This document shows positions 16,450-23,984 of a stretch of 64,000 bases of DNA, piece after piece; position 1 is the first letter of the stretch, and each line of letters starts with the position of its first letter. The stretch spans positions 1 to 64,000 of the forward strand of contig DXFM01000027.1 in NCBI GenBank assembly GCA_019114465.1. The letters are read 5' to 3'. The translations under genes were made by a program, and so were the position numbers. The notes below the pieces were generated by a model that saw only the letters and a list, made by a program, of their open reading frames with translations, had not been told where the DNA came from and did no database searches. The DNA comes from Candidatus Lachnoclostridium avicola (GTDB taxonomy: Bacteria > Bacillota > Clostridia > Lachnospirales > Lachnospiraceae).

Positions 16450-17562
16450 ATGCGGCTGGTATATCTGGTGCGCCACGGAGAGACTGTGACCCGGGGAAGG
16501 GGGAGCTTCTGCATCTGCAGGGAGGATATTCCTCTGAGCCGGAGGGGGAGAGAACAGGCGCTGCTCTTAGCGGAGTGGTACCGGGAGAAGGACAGAGGGC
16601 AGGTGTTTTCCAGTCCTCTGTCCAGGTGCGTGGAGACGGCGTCAGTTATGGCGGGAGGCAGAGAACCGGTGCGGGAGGAACCGGAGCTGACAGAGATCAG
16701 CGGCGGAGACTGGGAGGGCCGCTCTTTTGAGGAGATCCGTACCTGTTATCCGGCCCTCTACGAACAGCGGGGCCGCTGCCTGGGGGCGGTGGCTCCGCCG
16801 GGCGGGGAGTCCTTTCTTCAGGGGGGAATCCGGCTTCGGTCCGCGGTTGAAAGACTGCTGAAACAGACAGAGGGGGATCTGGTGCTGGTGACCCACAGCG
16901 GGGTGATACGGGGACTGATCTGCCAGCTTCTGAACTGGGATCCCGCCCGCATTATGGACATTCCTCTGGCCTGCGGCACGGTGAGCCGGCTTGAGGCGGA
17001 AGGGGACAGACTGTCTGCGGAGCTTGGTCATGTGGGGATCCGGCCTGCTGTCTGCCCGGGAAGAGAGGAATGCTTCCGTCTGTGGGACAGGTTTCAGGTT
17101 CCCGGGCCGGTGAGAGAACACCAGCAGGCGGTGGCGGAACTGGCCGGCGGATGGGCGGACCGGCTGGCCGTGGCGGGACTGTCCATAGACCGGGAACTGA
17201 CCTATGAGGCGGCGCTCCTTCACGACATTGCCAGGACAAAGGCGGATCACGCCGCTCAGGGAGGAAGAATCCTGCGGGGAGAGGGGTATGACCGGCTGGC
17301 CCGGATTGTGGCGGTTCATCACGGTCTGCCCCCCGGGGAAGAGAACTGCCTGACGGAAGCTTCCCTGGTATTTCTGGCAGACAAGTACGTGAAAGGAAGC
17401 CGGCGGGTTTCTCTGGAAGAACGGTTCACGGCAAGTATGGGAAAATGCTCCGGTCCGGAGGCGGTCCGGAGTCACGAGAACCAGCGCCGTCAGGCGGAGG
17501 CCGTCGCGCGCCGTCTGGCGGCCGTTCTGGGAGAAGAGGTTGGACGGCCGGAGCTGGGATAG
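16450..17562 (+). CDS. histidine phosphatase-HD domain fusion
   Basis: This 370-residue two-domain protein has an N-terminal domain (about 1-195) that is a phosphoglycerate mutase-like histidine phosphatase. It has L-V-R-H-G-E-T at 5-11, S-S-P-L-S-R-C near 56-62, a second His in T-H-S-G near 148-151, and overall similarity to alpha-ribazole phosphatase. The C-terminal domain (about 215-340) is an HD phosphohydrolase-like domain with E-A-A-L-L-H-D-I-A-R and a V-A-V-H-H motif. This fusion next to a molybdenum enzyme cluster suggests nucleotide or cofactor turnover, which is inference. It precedes the TetR gene by 28 bases and is probably cotranscribed with it. Confidence 0.78.
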   Translation: MRLVYLVRHGETVTRGRGSFCICREDIPLSRRGREQALLLAEWYREKDRGQVFSSPLSRCVETASVMAGGREPVREEPELTEISGGDWEGRSFEEIRTCYPALYEQRGRCLGAVAPPGGESFLQGGIRLRSAVERLLKQTEGDLVLVTHSGVIRGLICQLLNWDPARIMDIPLACGTVSRLEAEGDRLSAELGHVGIRPAVCPGREECFRLWDRFQVPGPVREHQQAVAELAGGWADRLAVAGLSIDRELTYEAALLHDIARTKADHAAQGGRILRGEGYDRLARIVAVHHGLPPGEENCLTEASLVFLADKYVKGSRRVSLEERFTASMGKCSGPEAVRSHENQRRQAEAVARRLAAVLGEEVGRPELG

Positions 17563-17590
17563 CCGGCGGTTACAAGAGACAGGAGGATTT

Positions 17591-18238
17591 ATGAAAGAAA
17601 AAGTGAACACGAAAGACAAACTGATACGGGCTGGAATCAAGCTGTTTTCCAAATATGGATATGCGGCGACATCCACCCGGATGATTGCGGCGGAGGCGGG
17701 GGTCAATCTGTCAGCGATCGCGTTCCATTATACCAATAAAGAGTGCCTGTATCAGACCTGTCTGAATTACATTGTGGAAAAGATCCGGGAGTACTACAGC
17801 CCGATCCGGGAAAAAATTGAAAAGGAATTTGAAAGCCGGTCCATGACAAGGGAGAGAGCCTGGCAGTATTTGGAGGATCTGATTGACGTGCAGATTGAGG
17901 CGGCTTTCGGAAAGCGGTATCAGACGACACTGGCCATGGTGTACCGGGAGGAGATCAGTCCGGAAAGCAGCCATACGCTGACGCAAACCGTTTTTCATCA
18001 GGAAGAAGAGGTGATGGCGCGGCTGCTTCAGGTGATTGCCCCTCTCTCAGATGGAAGGGCGAGAGTGATCAGCCGTTTTATCAACGGCAGCATTATTGCA
18101 TTTGGAGAGCATAAGAGCCTGATCGCCCCCTATCTGGAGGACAGCCCGGAAAGGGAAAAAGATCCGGATTGGGTGAAAAAGGAGATCCGCAGCAGCTGCA
18201 TGGCCATCGTCCGGGAGCTGAGAGAAAAGAACGATTGA
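17591..18238 (+). CDS. TetR-family regulator of the Mo-hydroxylase region
   Basis: This 215-residue regulator has a helix-turn-helix at about 25-50 (T-R-M-I-A-A-E-A-G-V-N-L-S-A-I-A-F-H-Y). Its longer C-terminal ligand domain resembles the CerR-type (DUF1956) group. The ATG follows AGGAGG. It lies between two promoter regions that share the GGTCGATTGA core just downstream of their -10 boxes (16393-16402 and 18410-18419), so it is the natural candidate repressor of itself with the phosphatase-HD gene, and of the hydroxylase operon. A strong terminator follows its stop. The inducer could be the hydroxylase substrate or its CoA ester. Confidence 0.85.
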   Translation: MKEKVNTKDKLIRAGIKLFSKYGYAATSTRMIAAEAGVNLSAIAFHYTNKECLYQTCLNYIVEKIREYYSPIREKIEKEFESRSMTRERAWQYLEDLIDVQIEAAFGKRYQTTLAMVYREEISPESSHTLTQTVFHQEEEVMARLLQVIAPLSDGRARVISRFINGSIIAFGEHKSLIAPYLEDSPEREKDPDWVKKEIRSSCMAIVRELREKND

Positions 18239-18273
18239 ATTTGTGAAAAATCACAAGGTTATTCAAAAATATG

Positions 18274-18320
18274 AACATCCCTTTGAGAACAAAAAATGAA
18301 TCTCTCAAAGGGATGTTTTT
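18274..18320 (+). terminator. Rho-independent terminator after the TetR gene
   Basis: A 15-base stem (arm AACATCCCTTTGAGA near 18274-18288, its complement at 18303-18317) is followed by a T-run. It separates the regulator transcript from the hydroxylase operon. Confidence 0.85.
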
Positions 18321-18372
18321 ATTATATTTGCACAAAAAACACCCGGAAACCGTCGGCAATCTTAAGGGAGTA

Positions 18373-18428
18373 TTGACATATTGAACATAGCGTGTTAAAT
18401 TAAAATCAATCAATCGACCGACCTATAC
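18373..18428 (+). promoter_or_regulatory. promoter and candidate TetR operator of the Mo-hydroxylase operon
   Basis: TTGACA (18373-18378) and TTAAAT (18395-18400) are 16 bases apart. Immediately downstream, 18404-18428 carries repeated AATC and GACC units including TCAATCGACC (18410-18419), the reverse complement of the core shared with the site at 16393-16402. Placement over the predicted transcription start suits a repressor site. Confidence 0.6.
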
Positions 18429-18474
18429 AAAAACTGTGGGATCGGTTAATAACAAACAGGAGGTAGTCAATGTT

Positions 18475-19086
18475 ATGAAGAAACAGTATGTGACCCTGAC
18501 GGTAAACGGACGGGAATATCGTTTCTCGATCGGAGATGGCTTTGGCCAGGTTCCTCCGTCGGAAACACTGTCAGAAACACTGCGCAAGCGGCTTTCCCTC
18601 ACCGGAACCAAAGAATCCTGCAATGAGGGAGCCTGCGGCTGCTGCACCGTCCTCATGGACGGAAAAGGAGTGACGTCCTGTATGCTGCTCACAATTGAGT
18701 GCGACGGACGGGAGATCGTGACCATTGAGGGACTGGAAGATTCGGAAACAGGGCTGGATCCCCTTCAGCAGGCGTTTATTGACGAGTACGCGTTTCAGTG
18801 CGGCTACTGCACGCCCGGAATTATTATGGCGGCCAAGGCGCTGCTTCTGGAGAACCCCCATCCCACTCCCGATGAGATCAAGGAGGCGCTGTCCGGCAAT
18901 TACTGCCGCTGCATCAGTCATTATACGGTCATGCGGGCGATCAACCGGGTGGCCGGCAACGGGGAAGACCACACGGCCGTGCTGCACCGGGCCAACGACG
19001 ATGTAAAGGATCCGATCCCGGTTCGCGAAGAGCTGTTTTTAAGCCCTTACGCGTATGGGACCAGCAGCGACCGCACACTGGATTAG
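18475..19086 (+). CDS. Mo-hydroxylase [2Fe-2S] subunit
   Basis: This 203-residue electron-transfer subunit of a xanthine oxidase-family enzyme carries two [2Fe-2S] clusters. The plant-type ferredoxin domain (about 1-80) carries C-N-E-G-A-C-G-C-C and a later Cys in V-T-S-C. The helical domain has Q-C-G-Y-C-T-P-G and N-Y-C-R-C. The C-terminal 35 residues extend beyond the usual about 160-residue length. ATG at 18475 has AGGAGGT upstream at nine bases; an earlier GTG at 18436 is rejected. It is the first gene of the operon, followed 18 bases later by the molybdenum subunit. Confidence 0.95.
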   Translation: MKKQYVTLTVNGREYRFSIGDGFGQVPPSETLSETLRKRLSLTGTKESCNEGACGCCTVLMDGKGVTSCMLLTIECDGREIVTIEGLEDSETGLDPLQQAFIDEYAFQCGYCTPGIIMAAKALLLENPHPTPDEIKEALSGNYCRCISHYTVMRAINRVAGNGEDHTAVLHRANDDVKDPIPVREELFLSPYAYGTSSDRTLD

Positions 19087-19104
19087 AAGGAGGGCATAAA
19101 AAGA

Positions 19105-21426
19105 ATGAGCAAACTCGAGTATCGTGATATTAAACAGCCCAATTACCGGCATATCGGAAAGTATACGCCCAGAAAAGATGCCAGAGATATTGTCACAGGA
19201 AAGGCGATATTTCTGGATGATTTTTCCGTGCCCCATATGCTGTACGGCAAGACGAAGAGAAGTCCTTACCCCCATGCGAAAATTCTTTCCATCGACACCT
19301 CAAAGGCAGAGGCCCTTCCCGGCGTCCGGGCGGTGGTAACCCATAAGAATATGCCGGAAAAATGGGGACTGGGGCTCCCGGTGCACAGACTCCTGATGGA
19401 AGATAAGGTATATTTTGTGGGAGATGTTGTGGCTCTGGTGGCAGCGGACACGGAGGAGATCGCCACGGAGGCTCTGGATCTGATTGACGTGGAATATGAA
19501 CAGCTGGAAGCCGTCTTTTCCGCGGAGGATGCCCTGAAGGAGGGGGCAGTGGAGATTTACCCCAGATTCAAGGGGAACCATGTGGATAACGGAATCAAGT
19601 ATTTCCAGCCGGACGGCCCCTGGTGGCAGATTATCCGGGGAGATGTGAAAAAAGGATTCGAGGAAGCGGCCTATGTGGCGGAGGATAAGGTGGCTTTTGA
19701 CAAGATGCCTTCTCCTCTGGCTCCGGAAACGCCCTGCTGTATTGCCAAATATGAGGGCGGCAACGAGTACACCATCTGGGCTTCCTCCCAGAGCGCCCAT
19801 ATCCTGAAGCTGATGGGCGAGGGAAGAATTCCCCATTCCACTCTGAACGTGAAAACCTTTAACGTAGGAGGAAGCTACGGAAACAAGCAGTCCCTGATGA
19901 CCACAGTGCTGTCAGCTTCCATGCTGTCTCTGGTGACAAAACGGCCGGTGAAGATCGTGCTGACAAAGGAAGAACAGCTCATGTCCTATGAGGTCAGACT
20001 GGGCAGCACCATTACGGCGAAAATCGGCATGGACAAGGAAGGCTACGTGCGGGCGGTAGAAGGCGACTGGCTGGTGGATACGGGCGCTGTGGCAGATTCC
20101 GTACAGGGCCAGGTAGGCGTAGGTCTGGGCGAGGCCCAGCTGGTATGCGCCAAATGCCCCAACTGGTATATGGACAGCCACATTGCCGTGACCAACAAGC
20201 AGCCGGCAGGCATTGTGAGAGGATACGGCGGGCAGGAGTTAAACAGCTGTCTGGAACGGCTGATGTGCACAGTCATGAAGGAGGGCAATTTCAATCCTCT
20301 GGATGTGTTTAAAAAGAATTATATCGCCCCCGGCGACCGCTTTATCTGGCGGGACGGACGGTGGTGGCAGAGCCGTTCTTCCCTGTTCTTCCCGGAGGCC
20401 ATGCAGAACGCGGCAGACCGCTTCGGATGGTCGGAAAAATGGAAGGGATGGAATGTGCCCACTTCCGTCAACGGGACTAAGGCCAGAGGAATCGGCATGG
20501 GCGTAATCGGAAACGCGGATATCAGCGAGGACAACACGGAAGCCATTGTCCGTATTGTTCCGGATCTGGTGGGAAATCCCAGAGCGTCCACAGCTGTGAT
20601 CGAGTGCGATATTACAGAGTCCGGCATGGGAACCAGGAGCAACGCCTGCAAGATCGTGGCGGAGGTGCTGAATGTTCCGGTGGAGAAGGTATCTATCACA
20701 GATCCCGGAACCAAGTTCAATCCCTCCAACTACGGCCTGTGCGGATCCAGAGGAACCATCACCACAGGCAAGGCGGTTTCCCTGGCAGCTCTGGATGCCA
20801 AGCGGCAGGCCCTGGAGCTGGGTGCCCGTCATTTCAGACGTTCCGTGGATCAGATGGAGACGAAAGACTTTATGGTATTTGTCCGGGATACGCCGGAGCT
20901 GTGCATCCCCATGTTCAAGCTGGCTCCCAAGGAGTTAAGCATTGTGGGATACGGCAAGCACATGGAGATGTTCAACATCCCCAGCTGCATGGCGCTGTTT
21001 GTGGAGGTGGAAGTGGATCTGGAGACGGGGCGCACTTCCATCGTAAAAGTGGCCGGCGGCACGGACGTGGGCCAGATTATTGATTCCAAGGCCATCGAGA
21101 TGCAGCTTCACGGCGGATTCGGATCGGCCAGCATTGACACGGCCATCTTTGAGGAATGTATTCTGGATCCCGGCACGGGAAGACTTCTGACTTCCAACCT
21201 GATTGATTATAAATGGAGACCGTTTAATGAGTTTCCGCCCTATGACGCTTATGTGATGGAGTCCCAGATTGATTCGTTTATGTTCAAGGCTCTGGGAATC
21301 GGGGAGATATCGGGAGCGGCCGGCGCCAGCGCCGTCCTTATGGCCATCTCCAACGCCATCGGCGTGGACGTGAAAGATTATCCTGCGACTCCGGCAGTGA
21401 TTTTGAGAGCATTAGGAAAAGCATGA
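19105..21426 (+). CDS. Mo-hydroxylase molybdopterin-binding subunit
   Basis: This 773-residue catalytic subunit of the xanthine oxidase/aldehyde oxidoreductase family binds the Mo-molybdopterin cofactor and acts on an unknown substrate. The N-terminal a/b hammerhead domain runs about 18-130 (V-T-G-K-A-I-F-L-D-D-F). Cofactor loops include G-G-S-Y-G-N-K-Q-S near 253 and A-G-I-V-R-G-Y-G-G-Q-E near 370. The base Glu lies in G-I-G-E-I-S-G near residue 734, where the family usually reads G-x-G-E-P. No selenocysteine context is seen. With the split-type FAD subunit next door it resembles 4-hydroxybenzoyl-CoA reductase-like enzymes more than classical xanthine dehydrogenase, but the substrate is unproven. 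Confidence 0.93.
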   Translation: MSKLEYRDIKQPNYRHIGKYTPRKDARDIVTGKAIFLDDFSVPHMLYGKTKRSPYPHAKILSIDTSKAEALPGVRAVVTHKNMPEKWGLGLPVHRLLMEDKVYFVGDVVALVAADTEEIATEALDLIDVEYEQLEAVFSAEDALKEGAVEIYPRFKGNHVDNGIKYFQPDGPWWQIIRGDVKKGFEEAAYVAEDKVAFDKMPSPLAPETPCCIAKYEGGNEYTIWASSQSAHILKLMGEGRIPHSTLNVKTFNVGGSYGNKQSLMTTVLSASMLSLVTKRPVKIVLTKEEQLMSYEVRLGSTITAKIGMDKEGYVRAVEGDWLVDTGAVADSVQGQVGVGLGEAQLVCAKCPNWYMDSHIAVTNKQPAGIVRGYGGQELNSCLERLMCTVMKEGNFNPLDVFKKNYIAPGDRFIWRDGRWWQSRSSLFFPEAMQNAADRFGWSEKWKGWNVPTSVNGTKARGIGMGVIGNADISEDNTEAIVRIVPDLVGNPRASTAVIECDITESGMGTRSNACKIVAEVLNVPVEKVSITDPGTKFNPSNYGLCGSRGTITTGKAVSLAALDAKRQALELGARHFRRSVDQMETKDFMVFVRDTPELCIPMFKLAPKELSIVGYGKHMEMFNIPSCMALFVEVEVDLETGRTSIVKVAGGTDVGQIIDSKAIEMQLHGGFGSASIDTAIFEECILDPGTGRLLTSNLIDYKWRPFNEFPPYDAYVMESQIDSFMFKALGIGEISGAAGASAVLMAISNAIGVDVKDYPATPAVILRALGKA

Positions 21427-21442
21427 GAGGGGAGGATTCACT

Positions 21443-23812
21443 GTGAAAAATTTTGAACATGAGAGCGCGGCTTCCTTTAATGAGGCGGTCTCCCTGTTAA
21501 AGGACAGCAGAAAGGGAAGAAAGGTGGCCATTGCGGGCGGTTCGGACCTTTTGGGAGTATTAAAAGAACAGATTTTGGAAGAATATCCGGAAGTCGTGGT
21601 GGATTTGAAAACAATTCCCGGCGATGAGTACATAAAGGAAACGGAAGATGGAATTGAGATCGGGGCGCTGACCAAGCTGGCGGATATTGCCAAATCTCCG
21701 CTGCTGAATGAGAAAGCTCCTGTGCTGGCCCAGGCGGCCAGATCGGTGGCAACGCCTCTGATCCGCAACGTGGCGACCATCGGCGGAAACATCTGTCAGG
21801 ATGTGCGGTGCTGGTTTTACCGCTATCCCCACGGAGTGGGCGGCCGCATGGACTGTATGAGAAAGGGCGGCAAAGAATGCTATGCGGTGATGGGAGATAA
21901 CCGTTACCACTCCATTTTCGGAGGAATGAAGACTCACATGACTCCCTGTGCCGTTCAGTGTCCGGCCAATACGGATATTCCCGCTTATATGGAACAGCTC
22001 CGTCAAGGCAACACGGAAGGGGCAGCCAGAATCCTCATGGAAGCCAATCCCATGCCCATGATCACTTCCAGAGTGTGTGCCCATACCTGTCAGGAGCAGT
22101 GCAACCGCTGCTCTTCCGATGAGAGCGTCTCCATCCACAGTGTGGAGCGGTATGTGGGCGATTACATTCTGGATCACGCCGATCAGTTTTACCAGGCTCC
22201 CGAGCAGGAAACCGGCCGCCGGGTAGCTCTGGTGGGCGCAGGCCCGGCAGGCTTAAGCGCAGCGTATTATCTGCGCCGGGCGGGCCATACGGTGACCGTG
22301 ATTGACAAAATGGATAAGCCGGGCGGAATGCTGACCTACGCCATTCCCAACTACCGTCTTCCCAAATCCTACGTGGAGCGGCTGGTGGAAGCCTATGAAA
22401 AGATGGGAATTCAGTTCCGTCTGAACTGTGAGCTGGGAAAAGATGTCCAGGCAGAGGATCTGGAGAAAGAATTCGACGATGTGTTCTACGCCACCGGCGC
22501 CTGGAAGAGACCGGTGCTGGGATTTGACGGCGAGGAATTCACTGAGTTTGGCCTGCAGTTCCTGATCGAGGTAAACCAGTGGATGAATAAAAAAGAGAGA
22601 AAACATGTGCTGGTAGTGGGCGGAGGAAACGTGGCTATGGATGTGGCCATCACAGCAAAGCGGCTGGGCGCCCAGAGCGTGACCATGGCATGTCTGGAGT
22701 CGGAACCGGAAATGCCGGCCAGCAAAGAGGAGATTGCCAGAGCCAGAGAAGAGGGAATTGTGATTATGCCTTCCTACGGCGTTTCCAGAGCTCTTTACGA
22801 GGGAGACCGGGTAACCGGTATGGAACTGATGCGCTGTACGTCTGTCCGGGACGGAGAGGGCCATTTCAATCCTTCCTATAATCCGGATGAGAAGACGGTG
22901 GTATCTGCGGACGCCATTCTGATGGCAGCGGGACAGAAGGTGGATTTAAGCTTCCTGGGCGAGAAATCCGGCCTGGCCATGGAACGGGGTCTGATCCAGG
23001 TGGATCAGGAGACCCAGGCGACAAACAAGTCCCATATTTACGCGGGCGGCGATGCCACCACGGGACCGGCCACGGTGATTCAGGCGGTTCGTTCCGGCAG
23101 AAACGCGGCGGAGGCGATTAATAAAAAATACGGAGTGGTTCTTCCGAAGCATCAGGAAGAGAAGTTCCTTCATTTTGACAAAGACGGCGTGACGGAGAAA
23201 CACGCGGTTCACGACAGGGAGCTTTCCGCAGATCAGAGAGCCCTGGATAAAGAGGACAGCTTTACGCTGGATGCCGCCGACGCGGTAAAAGAAGCGGGAC
23301 GGTGCATGAACTGCGGCTGCTATTCCGTGAACGCGTCGGATATTTCGCCGGTACTCATTCTTCTGGACGGAGATATCATCACTACGAAGAAGACCATTAA
23401 GGCGAGAGATTTCTTTGCCACTCATCTACGGGCCACGGATATGCTGGATCAGGACGAACTGGTGACAGCCATCCGTTTCCAGGCGCCGGAGGGTATGATT
23501 TCCTATTATGATAAATTCCGTGTCCGCGAAGCGGTGGACTTTGCCATTGTCAGCCTGGCTTACTGCGCGAAGGTGGAGGATGGCGTGATCCGCTCCGTGA
23601 AGACGGTGCTGGGAGGCGTGGCTCCGGTTCCCATGACCAGGGAGAAGATGGACAGCTTCCTGACCGGGAAGAAACCGGATGAAAAACTGGCGGAGGAAGC
23701 GGCAGAGATGGCTGTGGAGGGAACTCAGGCCATGAGCCATAACGCCTACAAGATTCAGGAAGTGCGCGCTCTGGTGAAGCGAATGGTCATGAGCCTGGCT
23801 GAGGCGCACTGA
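21443..23812 (+). CDS. Mo-hydroxylase FAD subunit with inserted GltD-like NAD(P)H oxidoreductase
   Basis: This 789-residue protein has nested architecture. Residues 1-160 are the N-terminal half of a CO dehydrogenase/HcrB-type FAD subunit (I-A-G-G-S-D-L-L at 29-36, A-T-I-G-G-N-I at 111-117) with Cys123, Cys138 and Cys146 spaced as in the extra [4Fe-4S] loop of 4-hydroxybenzoyl-CoA reductase. Residues about 165-620 are a complete GltD/NfnB-like unit: Cys169, 173, 212, 216, 220 and 223 for iron-sulfur clusters, G-A-G-P-A-G at 265-270, G-G-G-N-V-A-M-D at 393-400 and A-G-G-D-A-T-T-G near 534. From Cys621 the HcrB-like subunit resumes (C-Y-S-V-N-A-S-D, FAD C-terminal domain to 789). The frame is continuous throughout. 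Confidence 0.93.
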   Translation: MKNFEHESAASFNEAVSLLKDSRKGRKVAIAGGSDLLGVLKEQILEEYPEVVVDLKTIPGDEYIKETEDGIEIGALTKLADIAKSPLLNEKAPVLAQAARSVATPLIRNVATIGGNICQDVRCWFYRYPHGVGGRMDCMRKGGKECYAVMGDNRYHSIFGGMKTHMTPCAVQCPANTDIPAYMEQLRQGNTEGAARILMEANPMPMITSRVCAHTCQEQCNRCSSDESVSIHSVERYVGDYILDHADQFYQAPEQETGRRVALVGAGPAGLSAAYYLRRAGHTVTVIDKMDKPGGMLTYAIPNYRLPKSYVERLVEAYEKMGIQFRLNCELGKDVQAEDLEKEFDDVFYATGAWKRPVLGFDGEEFTEFGLQFLIEVNQWMNKKERKHVLVVGGGNVAMDVAITAKRLGAQSVTMACLESEPEMPASKEEIARAREEGIVIMPSYGVSRALYEGDRVTGMELMRCTSVRDGEGHFNPSYNPDEKTVVSADAILMAAGQKVDLSFLGEKSGLAMERGLIQVDQETQATNKSHIYAGGDATTGPATVIQAVRSGRNAAEAINKKYGVVLPKHQEEKFLHFDKDGVTEKHAVHDRELSADQRALDKEDSFTLDAADAVKEAGRCMNCGCYSVNASDISPVLILLDGDIITTKKTIKARDFFATHLRATDMLDQDELVTAIRFQAPEGMISYYDKFRVREAVDFAIVSLAYCAKVEDGVIRSVKTVLGGVAPVPMTREKMDSFLTGKKPDEKLAEEAAEMAVEGTQAMSHNAYKIQEVRALVKRMVMSLAEAH

Positions 23813-23827
23813 CAGCTGAAAAAGAAA

Positions 23828-23880
23828 GAAACTGTCCGGGACGGCGGGAAAACTGTCCCGGACAGTTTCCGAACTGTTTT
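23828..23880 (+). terminator. terminator or attenuator between hydroxylase and ligase genes
   Basis: A perfect 15-base stem (GAAACTGTCCGGGAC at 23828-23842, complement at 23855-23869) with a 12-base loop and a short T-run at 23877-23880. It may end most transcripts after the FAD subunit, or partially attenuate an operon continuing into the acyl-CoA ligase. Confidence 0.75.
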
Positions 23881-23984
23881 GAGGGGACATGGACAGACCG
23901 GGCGGAGCAGGATTTCCACTGCAAATAATGTTAAAAAAATAACAATTATAAAAAGCCCGACGATAAAAGTGACAGGGAGGATTC

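Noticed and set aside
19105-23812. Purine xanthine dehydrogenase assignment
   Set aside because: The FAD subunit has the 4-hydroxybenzoyl-CoA reductase-type Cys loop and neighbours are acyl-CoA genes, with no purine catabolic genes; left as a Mo-hydroxylase of unknown substrate.
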